This document shows positions 34,815 through 42,913 of a stretch of DNA of 56,630 nt, piece after piece. The DNA comes from an uncultured Lachnospiraceae bacterium (GTDB taxonomy: Bacteria > Bacillota > Clostridia > Lachnospirales > Lachnospiraceae). Each line of letters opens with the position of its first letter. Position 1 is the stretch's first letter. The stretch spans positions 1 to 56,630 of the forward strand of contig URXX01000011.1 in NCBI GenBank assembly GCA_900551895.1, in the 5' to 3' direction. Below the pieces are notes generated by a model. The model was not told the origin of the DNA and ran no database searches. It was given only the letters and a program-made list of their open reading frames with translations. The translations under genes and the position numbers were made by a program.

Positions 34815-35336
34815 ATGAGCAGTAAAATATTAGAAAGTATTGGAATTGATCCGTTTTATATTTTGGTTGTCATGCTGTTGTTAATTGTATTGCTGTTTGT
34901 ACTTGTTATCGGTATCAACATGAAATATAATCGTCTGAAAGCAAGTTATAATTCTTTTATGCGTGGAAAAGACGGAAAAACATTGGAAAAAAGTATTTTA
35001 TCTAAGTTTAAAGAAATTGATGCGCTTTCCACTCTGACAAAAAGAACACGACAGGAAGTAAAAGAAATGAGTCAGAAAATGGCAGGCTCATATCAGAAAG
35101 TGGGAATTGTAAAATACGATGCTTTTAATGAAATGGGTGGAAAATTAAGTTTTGCCCTAACAGTGTTAGACGGAAATGACAATGGATATATTATTAATGC
35201 AATGCACAGCAGGGAAGGCTGTTATCTCTATATAAAAGAAATTGTAAAAGGACAAAGTTATATAGAACTTGCCGAGGAAGAGGCAGAATCATTAGAAAGA
35301 GCAATTTATCAGGAAACATTCGGTTTAGATGTTTAA
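34815..35336 (+). CDS. DUF4446 family membrane-anchored protein
   Basis: About 173 aa: one N-terminal membrane helix (about 15-37, FYILVVMLLLIVLLFVLVIG), a coiled-coil-like segment (KTLEKSILSKFKEIDALSTLT) and the conserved YQKVGIVKYDAFNEMGGKLSFALTVLD block that I associate with DUF4446. Function unknown, although the family is often next to parB or serS in clostridia. The ATG at 34815 is 9 nt from GGAG; the earlier ATG directly abuts the ribosome site and is unlikely. Confidence 0.85.
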   Translation: MSSKILESIGIDPFYILVVMLLLIVLLFVLVIGINMKYNRLKASYNSFMRGKDGKTLEKSILSKFKEIDALSTLTKRTRQEVKEMSQKMAGSYQKVGIVKYDAFNEMGGKLSFALTVLDGNDNGYIINAMHSREGCYLYIKEIVKGQSYIELAEEEAESLERAIYQETFGLDV

Positions 35337-35358
35337 AGGAAATTAGGAGGAAGATGAT

Positions 35359-36636
35359 ATGTTAGACATTAAATTTTTGAGAAGTAATCCGGAGGTAGTA
35401 AAGCAGAATATTCGCAATAAATTTCAGGATGCAAAATTACCTTTAGTAGATGAAGTAATTGAACTAGATAAAAGAAACAGAGAAATTAAACAGGAAGTAG
35501 AAGCATTACGAGCAAATAAAAACCAAATTTCTAAAAAAATCGGCGCTTGTATGGCACAGGGTAAAAAAGAAGAAGCAGAAGAATATAAAAGACAGGTAGC
35601 GCAGAATGCAGGAAGAATGGAAGAATTGTCAGCAGAAGAAAAAGAAGTGGAAGAAAAAATTAAAACAATTATGATGACAATTCCAAATATCATTGATCCG
35701 TCAGTTCCAATCGGAAAAGATGACAGTGAAAATGTAGAGTTAGAAAAATTCGGGGAACCGATTGTTCCTGATTTTGAAATTCCATATCACACAGAGATTA
35801 TGGATAAATTCAACGGAATTGATACAGAGGCAGCCGGAAAAGTTGCAGGACAGGGATTTTACTATTTAATGGGAGATATTGCAAGACTACATTCAGCAGT
35901 TATCTCATATGCTCGTGATTTTATGATCGACAGAGGATTTACTTACTGTATTCCTCCATATATGATTCGCAGTAACGTTGTTACAGGTGTAATGAGTTTT
36001 GCAGAAATGGATTCCATGATGTACAAAATAGAGGGAGAAGATTTATATCTCATCGGAACAAGTGAGCATTCTATGATTGGAAAATTTATCGACACATTAA
36101 ATGATGAAGAAAAACTGCCATATACATTAACAAGTTACTCACCATGTTTCCGTAAAGAAAAAGGTGCTCATGGTATTGAAGAACGTGGTGTATACAGAAT
36201 TCACCAGTTTGAAAAACAGGAAATGATTGTTGTATGTAAACCGGAAGAAAGTATGGAATGGTATGAAAAGATGTGGAAAAACACAGTAGACTTATTCCGT
36301 TCTCTTGATATTCCGGTTCGTACATTGGAATGCTGCTCAGGTGATTTGGCAGACTTAAAAGTGAAATCGGTGGACGTAGAAGCATGGTCACCAAGACAGC
36401 AGAAATACTTTGAGGTGGGAAGTTGTTCAAACCTTGGAGATGCACAGGCAAGAAGACTTGGCATCAGAGTAAAAGGAAAAGACGGAAAATATTTTGCCCA
36501 CACATTAAACAATACAGTAGTTGCACCACCTAGAATGTTAATCGCATTTTTAGAAAATAATCTACAGGCAGACGGCAGTGTGAGAATTCCTGAAGCATTA
36601 AGAGCATATATGGGTGGAAAAACAGAAATCAGATAA
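35359..36636 (+). CDS. serS: seryl-tRNA synthetase
   Basis: 425 aa. N-terminal helical arm (about 30-105) binding the long variable arm of tRNA-Ser, then class II catalytic core with motif 2 FRKEKGAHGIEERG and motif 3 NNTVVAPPRMLIAFLE. It serves tRNAs such as the tRNA-Ser(GCT) at 1223. AGGAGG lies before the ATG. It follows DUF4446 by 22 nt. Confidence 0.97.
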   Translation: MLDIKFLRSNPEVVKQNIRNKFQDAKLPLVDEVIELDKRNREIKQEVEALRANKNQISKKIGACMAQGKKEEAEEYKRQVAQNAGRMEELSAEEKEVEEKIKTIMMTIPNIIDPSVPIGKDDSENVELEKFGEPIVPDFEIPYHTEIMDKFNGIDTEAAGKVAGQGFYYLMGDIARLHSAVISYARDFMIDRGFTYCIPPYMIRSNVVTGVMSFAEMDSMMYKIEGEDLYLIGTSEHSMIGKFIDTLNDEEKLPYTLTSYSPCFRKEKGAHGIEERGVYRIHQFEKQEMIVVCKPEESMEWYEKMWKNTVDLFRSLDIPVRTLECCSGDLADLKVKSVDVEAWSPRQQKYFEVGSCSNLGDAQARRLGIRVKGKDGKYFAHTLNNTVVAPPRMLIAFLENNLQADGSVRIPEALRAYMGGKTEIR

Positions 36637-36654
36637 TACAAAGGCGGAAATAAG

Positions 36655-37539
36655 GTGCATGAATTTTTAAAAGCAATCGGATTTTCAGATTTAACGACAA
36701 AAAAAGAATTAAAGGAAATATTATCGGATATAGAAAATGACTTTTCTACAGAACAGAGGATTACTTTGGAAGAAAATGTGGATTACTGCGAGAGAAAAAA
36801 AGAATTTGGGGATAACATCGGCGTTACCGTTTGCGGAGAAATAAATGAGGAAGGTGAATTTGAAAGAGAATATTACTATCCTTATTTTGAGGGAACGGGA
36901 GTGACAAGTTATGCCGATGTTATTTTGGAAAAACGTATGGAGAGAGAAATGTATGCCGGAGTTTGCGAAGAGATGAAAGTGGGGGTAAGTCTTATTTTCC
37001 ACTTGCAGAATATGGCGGAGTATCGGAGAGAAAAACGTCTTGGTCATATTAAGAAAAATTCTATTTCCGTCACGTTATCCGCACTGGCAGAGGGCGGAAC
37101 GATTTTATTCCCCATACAGAAAGATGAATTGCAGGAACAGAGAAGTCAGGAAGATGCGAGAAATCGAATGATGCTGATGAGTGCCGCAAAAAGCGGAGAC
37201 CAGCAGGCAATTGAAAGTCTTACATTAGATGATATTGATATTTATTCTCAAGTATCTAAGAGATTAATTACGGAGGACGTATTTAGCATTGTGGATACTT
37301 ATTTTATGCCGTATGGTGTAGAGTGCGACAGATATTCCATTATGGGAACGATTTTGGATATAAAAGAAATACATAATTCTTACACAAATGAGGAATTATA
37401 TATATTCACACTGGATGTAAATGAATTGGTTTTTGATGTATGTGTTCCAAAGAAAAGTGTAATGGGAGAACCGGCAATCAGAAGAAGATTTAAAGGGAAT
37501 ATATGGTTGCAAGGTCGCATTAATTTCGGTATAATATAA
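36655..37539 (+). CDS. DUF3881 family protein
   Basis: 294 aa starting with GTG at 36655; AAGGCGGA lies 6 nt upstream and no nearer ATG fits. Soluble and acidic. The opening MHEFLKAIGFSDLTTKKEL and the ending FKGNIWLQGRINF match what I recall of DUF3881, a family largely restricted to Lachnospiraceae and close relatives. No catalytic motif is evident. It follows serS by 18 nt and is probably co-transcribed with it. Confidence 0.75.
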   Translation: MHEFLKAIGFSDLTTKKELKEILSDIENDFSTEQRITLEENVDYCERKKEFGDNIGVTVCGEINEEGEFEREYYYPYFEGTGVTSYADVILEKRMEREMYAGVCEEMKVGVSLIFHLQNMAEYRREKRLGHIKKNSISVTLSALAEGGTILFPIQKDELQEQRSQEDARNRMMLMSAAKSGDQQAIESLTLDDIDIYSQVSKRLITEDVFSIVDTYFMPYGVECDRYSIMGTILDIKEIHNSYTNEELYIFTLDVNELVFDVCVPKKSVMGEPAIRRRFKGNIWLQGRINFGII

Positions 37540-37544
37540 AAGAT

Positions 37545-37570
37545 GAGAAGAAATCAGAAGATTTCTTCTC
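37545..37570 (+). terminator. hairpin after the DUF3881 gene
   Basis: A perfect 11-bp stem GAGAAGAAATC / GATTTCTTCTC with a 4-nt loop, ending 7 nt before the tRNA-Arg. It is not followed by a T-run, so it may instead be a processing or stabilising structure on the way into the tRNA. Confidence 0.6.
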
Positions 37571-37577
37571 GGATTGA

Positions 37578-37649
37578 GTTCTCTTAGTTAAATGGATATA
37601 ACAAGTGCCTCCTAAGCACTAGTTGTGAGTTCGATTCTCGCAGGGAACG
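37578..37649 (+). tRNA. tRNA-Arg(CCT)
   Basis: Cloverleaf visible: acceptor GTTCTCT/AGGGAAC, D arm GTTA...TAAC with GG in the loop, anticodon loop CTCCTAA (anticodon CCT), T loop GTTCGATTC. About 72 nt with discriminator G; CCA not encoded. It reads the AGG codon. An accessory patch begins directly after its terminator, as is common for tRNA genes used as insertion sites, but no repeated 3' end was found. Confidence 0.95.
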
Positions 37650-37656
37650 GTTGAGG

Positions 37657-37689
37657 AAAAGGAAATGGCGAAAGTCATTTCCTTTTTTT
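37657..37689 (+). terminator. terminator after tRNA-Arg
   Basis: AAAAGGAAATG and CATTTCC with a run of seven T form a typical intrinsic terminator (stem AAGGAAATGGC / GTCATTTCCTT with one G-T pair). Confidence 0.85.
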
Positions 37690-37745
37690 ATGAGGATATT
37701 AAAAAATTAGTAAATATATAAGGAATATTTTGAAAGAGGAAAATT

Positions 37746-37784
37746 ATGGGTAAGAATATAGATGAAAAAATTATTTTGATGTAA
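37746..37784 (+). other. 12-codon ORF, possible gene remnant
   Basis: ATG at 37746 after GAGGAAAATT encodes only MGKNIDEKIILM before a TAA. A ribosome site in front of so short a frame may mark the start of a gene whose body was lost when the accessory patch formed, or a leader peptide. Nothing else is seen in 37690-37830 apart from AT-rich sequence. Confidence 0.25.
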
Positions 37785-37830
37785 TATATAAACATATAGT
37801 AAAGTGAAAAGTAACGGAGGAAAAGATATT

Positions 37831-38481
37831 ATGGGATACTTAGGAAAAGCATTACTAGGAGCAGCAATTGGTGTAGGAACTGTAGCAGCCATTCCCATTA
37901 CCGGAGGCGGTTCTGTTTTGGCAGGGACTAGTTTAATAGCATCATTAACGGGAGCAGGTGTGATTGCAAGTGCTGCAGGCGTAGGGGGAGCAGCAACAGG
38001 GGCTGTAGTTCAGGGAGTAGAAAATATAAAAAAAGAAAAAGATATTAAAGAGGCAAAAGCAGCATCTTTTCAAGACGGTATGAATGAAGGTAAAGCAAAA
38101 ACGGTAGATGAACTGAAAAAAGTATATGATTTTTATCTAGCGACAACAGCGTTATCATATTATATAGCGAGATGTGATGGTGAAATTTCAGAAGAAGAGC
38201 AACTAGAGATAGATTTTGATTTAGATGCTATAAAGAAGAATGCAGATATTCCAGATTCAATAAAATGCGAAATGGATAGGATAGCAAGAAATAACTATTT
38301 ACGTTTTGATGATGTGGAAATCTATCTTGACAAAATTAGTATTGAAAGTTTACAAAGATTAGAAAATGATGTTCAGGAAATAATAGAAGCAAACGGACAT
38401 ATAAGTGAGGAAGAAGCGTTTGCGAAAAATCTTTTTCTAAATTATATAGAACAGAGAAAAAGGTGTGAAAATCATGAGTAA
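37831..38481 (+). CDS. glycine-zipper protein with TerB-like C-terminal domain
   Basis: About 216 aa; ATG at 37831, 10 nt after GGAGG. Residues 5-60 are a Gly/Ala-rich membrane region (GKALLGAAIGVGTVAAIP, then GVIASAAGVGGAATGAVVQG), typical of glycine-zipper membrane insertion. A charged linker follows, then a helical domain with YYIARCDGEISEEEQLEI that resembles TerB/DjlA-type acidic domains, then a long acidic helix. The domain call is by eye. It overlaps the next gene by 8 nt, so the two work as a pair. Codon and base use are more AT-rich than the flanking core genes. Confidence 0.75.
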   Translation: MGYLGKALLGAAIGVGTVAAIPITGGGSVLAGTSLIASLTGAGVIASAAGVGGAATGAVVQGVENIKKEKDIKEAKAASFQDGMNEGKAKTVDELKKVYDFYLATTALSYYIARCDGEISEEEQLEIDFDLDAIKKNADIPDSIKCEMDRIARNNYLRFDDVEIYLDKISIESLQRLENDVQEIIEANGHISEEEAFAKNLFLNYIEQRKRCENHE

Positions 38482-39679
38482 AGCACAAGATTTAAAAAAA
38501 GTTCGCGATAACAACGGATTGGGAATGAGAACAAGGGAGTTTATAATTGATAACAAAGAAGAAACAATTCAATCATATTATGAGAATATTTTATCTGTAG
38601 AGGAAATAAATAAATCGATAGAAGAATACAGAGTAAATATGGATACTGTTTCAAAAGAATTTAAAGAGCGCACGAAACTACAAGATAAAGACGTTGCTTT
38701 TTTAACAGTGGCAACTATGTTGCAATGTGCAAGAATATATTTGGTTAATTACCTTACAAAAATAGAAAAAGCCGGAAGTGGAAATAAAAAGGAAGCAGTT
38801 TTACATCAGAAACAGAATAGAATCTTAGGAAAATTCGGTTTTGAAGACAATGAACATGCAAGGTTATATTATGCTCCATTAAAGCAGATTGTTCTAGGAA
38901 GGGGAGTTCCGTATGATGCAACAGCATATTTGTCAGAGAACTATAAACTTTTTAAAGGTGCAAATCACAGATTTTCTACATTAGGGCATGATCCCCTGTT
39001 TGGCATGATTTTTGGAACAGCAAATATTCTTACCAATACAATAACTTGTAACCAAAAAAAAGTACTCACGACAAACCATGTTCTATATGATGAAACTATG
39101 AAGAATCCTAAAATAGGAGAAGATGCTTCAACATTAAAAATGTTTGAAAGTGTAAAAAATAGGGTTATCAATGAAAAAGAGGCTGTTGTGGCAGCAGCAA
39201 TTAAACAGTTAATACATATTGGGACTGATTTATATACACCATGTGGAATACAACTTCCGGGAATAAGTTTGATTTTAGATAAGGCAAATGTGGAAAAATT
39301 GACTAAATATGTTAGTACGGGAGACGTAATTAAATTTGGTGCATCGGCAGCGCTGGATTATTTGATTAATATGATTATTAAAATAGTTCATAGTTGTAAG
39401 TGGTTGTATGAAGAAGATGGAGATTTTTCAAAGGAGTTGTATGAGATTAGAACACGAAAAATTATTTTATATTCTAATTTATTTGCAACTTCAAGTAATG
39501 TCATTTATACAGGATTGACGGGGAATATGAAAAACTTCGATTTTGGTGGATTTGCAATAACAGCGTATCGGCTGTTTAGTGATACGAAGTTTATGGATAA
39601 AATCAAATATGAATTTTTGAATAGCCAAGTAAGTAAAGTATATGAAGAAAATTTAGGGGAAGATAGTTTGTATTATTAA
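38474..39679 (+). CDS. uncharacterised protein, partner of the TerB-like protein
   Basis: About 401 aa from ATG 38474 (10 nt after AAAGG). No recognised catalytic motif. Largely helical: an acidic N-terminus, a helix VAFLTVATMLQCARIYLV, a conserved-looking segment FSTLGHDPLFGMIFGTANI, a Gly/Pro-containing CGIQLPGISLIL segment, and moderately hydrophobic helices ALDYLINMIIKIVHSC and IILYSNLFATSSNVIY. It may associate with membrane or a partner rather than span it. Together with the upstream gene it forms a two-gene module of unknown role in an accessory position after tRNA-Arg. Confidence 0.75.
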   Translation: MSKAQDLKKVRDNNGLGMRTREFIIDNKEETIQSYYENILSVEEINKSIEEYRVNMDTVSKEFKERTKLQDKDVAFLTVATMLQCARIYLVNYLTKIEKAGSGNKKEAVLHQKQNRILGKFGFEDNEHARLYYAPLKQIVLGRGVPYDATAYLSENYKLFKGANHRFSTLGHDPLFGMIFGTANILTNTITCNQKKVLTTNHVLYDETMKNPKIGEDASTLKMFESVKNRVINEKEAVVAAAIKQLIHIGTDLYTPCGIQLPGISLILDKANVEKLTKYVSTGDVIKFGASAALDYLINMIIKIVHSCKWLYEEDGDFSKELYEIRTRKIILYSNLFATSSNVIYTGLTGNMKNFDFGGFAITAYRLFSDTKFMDKIKYEFLNSQVSKVYEENLGEDSLYY

Positions 39680-39699
39680 TAGGAGTGCCTATAGTGTAG

Positions 39700-40143
39700 A
39701 TACAAGTAACGGCGGCATCGGTTTCTTTCGTATTTGTATTTTATCATTCGCCAACATATTTTGATAATAGATATGAAGATGAATGGATAATTGATAAACT
39801 GTCAGAGGAGATGATAAGGGATATAGATAAATCGGAAGTAATTAGTTCACATTTAATAGATAGTCGGATTTTGGAATCTATTTCAACTAAAGAATTATCC
39901 GGAGGCGTAAAAACGTTAATTTTAATGGAACACGATATATCAGGAAAGATATTTAATGTATCTGTTTGTGGAGATAACTGTGCAAAATGGATTCTTGAAA
40001 TAGGAAAGAAAAAAGATTTGACAGTGAATTTAAGGCATATTATGAATTTGGGGGAGAAAACATTTGAAATGAAAATTTTTAATACAGGAAAAATTGTTCA
40101 TAATATGCAAGAATTTGTTGAGATTGCAGGACAGTATGTGTAG
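39700..40143 (+). pseudogene. degenerate DUF4869-like gene
   Basis: The open frame from 39700 carries a recognisable product (SPTYFDNRYEDEW, ELSGGVKTLILMEHD, GDNCAKWILEIGKKKDL, NLRHIMNLGEKTFEMKI) that I associate with DUF4869, but there is no in-frame start in front of FYHSPTYF. The frame opens after a TAG at 39697-39699 and a good AGGAG sits out of frame. An internal ATG at 39811 would give 110 aa lacking the N-terminal third. Probably a gene with a frameshift or lost start. Confidence 0.6.
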
Positions 40144-40454
40144 GTGAAGATAATTATTATGTATTGATTACAAGAGAAAATTTATATAATCTGCCATATA
40201 GCGTTGAGGAAATATAGGGATTGCATACATCAGGAAAATATCACGATACAAAAAAGTATATCAACAGATGTATAGAATATTACGTGGATAGCAAAGAATT
40301 TTTTAGTTGGGAACGGTTTTTTACAAAAGTACTGATAGAAAAAACAAAATCCACATATTTGAAATATAATAAATCAAGATTAAATGGAACGTATTTACAT
40401 GAGAAAAATAAAGAACTTATTTTAAAGGCGATAAAAGGGCCGTATTTTAATTAA
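40144..40454 (+). pseudogene. degenerate hypothetical gene with in-frame stop
   Basis: In one frame the sequence encodes GEDNYYVLITRENLYNLPYS, then a TAG at 40215-40217, then continues without a break as HTSGKYHDTKKYINRCIEYY to KAIKGPYFN. No start codon with a ribosome site is found in front of GEDNYY, and the frame is continuous before and after the TAG. This looks like a formerly ~110-aa protein, co-located with the DUF4869-like gene, broken by a point mutation. Function unknown. Confidence 0.6.
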
Positions 40455-40459
40455 TAGCA

Positions 40460-40488
40460 TTGTTTTTTCCCTCCATTTCCTATATACT
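40460..40488 (+). promoter_or_regulatory. promoter of the D-Ala-D-Ala carboxypeptidase gene
   Basis: -35 TTGTTT (40460-40465), 17-nt spacer, -10 TATACT (40483-40488), giving a start about 30 nt before the ATG at 40524. It comes right after the decayed genes and marks the return to core genes. Confidence 0.6.
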
Positions 40489-40523
40489 TATACCATATGC
40501 GTAAAAATATTGGAGGAATATCA

Positions 40524-41807
40524 ATGAAGAATAGATTAAAAAGAGGACTCGGAATTTTACTCAGCATAATTCTGATTTCTCAGTGCGGAGGATATGTGCA
40601 GGCGACAGATGTACAGCAGCCGACAGAGCAGATGACACCGGAGCAGCAGAAAGAGGCGGAAATACAGGCGTCCTACAACAAAACGGTAGAAAGCAACGCT
40701 ATACCGAACTGGCCGCAAGGCCCACAGGTTTACGGGGATTCCGCAATTGTTATGGATATGAAAACAGGGGCGATTTTGTATGCAAAAGGAATTGACGAGC
40801 AGAGATATCCGGCGAGTATCACGAAAATTTTGACAGCGTTGGTTGCCATTGAGAACTCAAAATCGACAGATATAGTAAAATTTTCGCAGGAAAGTATTCA
40901 GTCACTTGAGCCGGGATATGCACATATTGCCATGAAAGCAGGGGAAGAAATTACAATGAAAGACGCTCTTCATGCTTTGATGCTTGCTTCGGCAAATGAG
41001 GTGGCTTATGCAATTGGTGAAACTGTGGGCGGAACGCATGAAAATTTTGTCAAGATGATGAACGACAGAGCGAAAGAGTTGGGGTGTACCCATACACATT
41101 TCATTAATACAAACGGAATGTTTGATGAACAGCATTACACTTCGGCAAGAGATATGGCTCTCATTGCAAGGGAAGCGTTCAGTCATCAGGAGTTGTTAGA
41201 TATTGTGCAGACATTACAATATACAATTCCGCCGACAAACATGGAGGGTGAACCGAGAATATTCCAACAGAAACATAAAATGCTTTTAAACGGCAAATAC
41301 CATGATGATCGCTGTATAGGCGGAAAAACAGGATATACGGAGAAATCCTACAATACCCTCGTAACGGTTATGGAACAGGGGGACATGGAAATTGTAGCAG
41401 TCATTATGAGATCCCGCAGAGATACGTTTGAGGATACAAAGAAAATCTGTGATTACGCATTTAATAACTTCAAAGAAGTCAATATTTCTGCAAATGAAAC
41501 ATCAAAGAGGATAAGTCATATAGAAAGTGATGCCTGTGTAACATTGCCGAAAAATATGGATTTTGATGTGCTGAGCAGAAAATGTGAGAAAAATAAAGTG
41601 GATTACTGTTACGAAGGACAGGTTGTCGGAGCGACAAAGGCAAAAATAAAAGAAGCGGAAAAAGAAAAAAAGAAAGAACCTGAAAAGAAAACGGAAGATT
41701 CATTTTTAATGAAAACAATTATTGTCGTTATCATTATTTTAATTATCGGTTTTGCAGTTATTCTTCTTTTAAATACAATTCGAAGAAAGAAAAGGAATAG
41801 AAAATAA
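40524..41807 (+). CDS. dacA: D-alanyl-D-alanine carboxypeptidase (penicillin-binding protein 5 type)
   Basis: About 427 aa. Signal peptide (1-30), a Q/E-rich linker, then the S11 peptidase domain with SxxK in YPASITKIL, SxN in ASANEVA and KTG in GGKTGYT, a short C-terminal domain, a KEKKKEPEKK linker and one C-terminal membrane helix (TIIVVIIILIIGFAVILLL). It trims the terminal D-Ala from peptidoglycan stem peptides outside the membrane. The ATG at 40524 is 7 nt from GGAGG; an earlier ATG at 40497 has none. Confidence 0.93.
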   Translation: MKNRLKRGLGILLSIILISQCGGYVQATDVQQPTEQMTPEQQKEAEIQASYNKTVESNAIPNWPQGPQVYGDSAIVMDMKTGAILYAKGIDEQRYPASITKILTALVAIENSKSTDIVKFSQESIQSLEPGYAHIAMKAGEEITMKDALHALMLASANEVAYAIGETVGGTHENFVKMMNDRAKELGCTHTHFINTNGMFDEQHYTSARDMALIAREAFSHQELLDIVQTLQYTIPPTNMEGEPRIFQQKHKMLLNGKYHDDRCIGGKTGYTEKSYNTLVTVMEQGDMEIVAVIMRSRRDTFEDTKKICDYAFNNFKEVNISANETSKRISHIESDACVTLPKNMDFDVLSRKCEKNKVDYCYEGQVVGATKAKIKEAEKEKKKEPEKKTEDSFLMKTIIVVIIILIIGFAVILLLNTIRRKKRNRK

Positions 41808-41816
41808 TCGTACATA

Positions 41817-41851
41817 AAAAGGAACTTCAACGGCGGTGTGAAGTTCCTTTT
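41817..41851. terminator. bidirectional terminator between dacA and the kinase gene
   Basis: AAAAGGAACTTCA (41817-41829) pairs with TGAAGTTCCTTTT (41839-41851) over a 9-nt loop, with A- and T-runs on either side. It separates two convergent genes. Confidence 0.88.
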
Positions 41852-41855
41852 GACG

Positions 41856-42458
41856 TTACAGAGTGTTATAGATCAATTCCAGCATATCCACAATTTCTTT
41901 AATACTAAAGGCGCTTGTATCAATGGCGAGATGATAACTTTTTGCGTCATGCCAGTCTCGATCCGTGTAAAAGTTGTAATAGTAACTGCGGTCTTTATCT
42001 ACTTTTTTTACTAATGTATGTGCCTTTTTTTCCGGAAGACCGTAACGCTCCATAACCGTTTTGATACGAAAGTCCATTGGGGCGAAAAGATAAATGTTTT
42101 TGCAGTGTTTTTCATTTCTCAGTACATAGTCCGCACATCTTCCGACAAAGATACAGTTTTCTTTAGATGCCAAGTCCTGAATGACTTTTGATTGAAGATT
42201 AAACAGCACTTCATCAATATGACCGTAGCGGTATTGGCGGTCTAAATTGTCGTCTACGTCCACCTGATACTGCCACGGTTTTTCTTTTTTCTCGTCAACA
42301 AGTTTTAACTGCTCATAAGGAATGTCGGTATGTTCCGCAGCCAGTTTGATTAATCCTTTGTCATAACAGTTAATGCCGAGACGATTTGCGAGTTCACGCC
42401 CAATCAAGCGTCCGTTACTTCCAAATTGTCGTCCGATAGTAATAATCTTCTTGCTCAT
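41856..42458 (-). CDS. cytidylate kinase-like family protein
   Basis: About 200 aa. It starts ITIGRQFGSNGRLIGREL, the P-loop-like opening of the cytidylate kinase-like family, and continues with the YDKGLIKLAAE motif and IFVGRCADYVL. This family resembles, but is distinct from, true Cmk; its substrate in Firmicutes is not settled. The ATG at 42458 is 7 nt from AGGAG and preferred to a longer frame. It is divergent from the T-box/ileS transcript. Confidence 0.82.
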   Translation of the reverse strand: MSKKIITIGRQFGSNGRLIGRELANRLGINCYDKGLIKLAAEHTDIPYEQLKLVDEKKEKPWQYQVDVDDNLDRQYRYGHIDEVLFNLQSKVIQDLASKENCIFVGRCADYVLRNEKHCKNIYLFAPMDFRIKTVMERYGLPEKKAHTLVKKVDKDRSYYYNFYTDRDWHDAKSYHLAIDTSAFSIKEIVDMLELIYNTL

Positions 42459-42528
42459 GTAATCTCTCCTCTCCATAAATATACAGTAAAAAAAGTTTGT
42501 TTGTATATTATATCATATAAATAATAAA

Positions 42529-42550
42529 TATACTATATATAGTCAGTATA
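42529..42550. promoter_or_regulatory. TATACT/AGTATA palindrome upstream of ileS
   Basis: TATACT-N10-AGTATA between the divergent kinase gene and the ileS T-box promoter. It repeats the pattern found on both sides of oriC with a slightly longer spacer. AT-rich background makes chance a real possibility. Confidence 0.35.
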
Positions 42551-42569
42551 GTCTGATAACATTAAGTCC

Positions 42570-42599
42570 TTGACAGTTCAATGGTTTCCTTACTATAAT
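42570..42599 (+). promoter_or_regulatory. ileS leader promoter
   Basis: Consensus -35 TTGACA (42570-42575), 18-nt spacer, consensus -10 TATAAT (42594-42599), right in front of the T-box leader. Confidence 0.85.
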
Positions 42600-42606
42600 A
42601 GAATAG

Positions 42607-42872
42607 GATAAGAAAAAAACAATGACGAAGAGAGTAGGACTTTTTCAAAAGCAAAAGAGAGTCGGTGATGGTGGAAATCCGATGCGAGTAGGAATTGTTT
42701 GAAAATCACTTCCGAGTTGCAGATGCTGAAAATCGCAAAATGCGGTGTATAAGTTCTGCCGGTTTTCTACCGTTAAAAAGAACACATATGTAAGTATGGT
42801 GTAACAGGTGGTTAAAACGACAGTTTAGTAACTCTCGTCCTATTACGGACGGGGGTTTTCTTTTTTTAGCAG
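42607..42872 (+). promoter_or_regulatory. T-box leader, isoleucine-specific
   Basis: A T-box riboswitch before ileS. Features in order: AATGACGAAGAGAGTAGG at the base of stem I, AGAGAGTCGGTGATGG, the specifier region TTGAAAATCACTTCCGAG with specifier codon ATC (42705-42707, isoleucine), and the T-box block AGGTGGTTAAAACGAC near 42806-42821. A terminator stem with GTCC/GGAC and GGGGTTTTCTTTTTTT follows at about 42833-42870. Uncharged tRNA-Ile would stabilise the antiterminator and allow ileS transcription. The T-box block deviates from the usual GGTGGTACCGCG. Confidence 0.85.
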
Positions 42873-42913
42873 GATTTACAAAGAGCATAGACTAATCGTA
42901 AGAGGAGGAAATT

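Noticed and set aside
37578..40454. Integrated element with att duplication at tRNA-Arg
   Set aside because: No second copy of the tRNA 3' end was found, and no integrase or recombinase gene is present in the window, so only a loose accessory patch can be claimed.
41609..41830. Antisense open reading frames over dacA and other genes
   Set aside because: Shadows of real genes with no ribosome sites or family resemblance.
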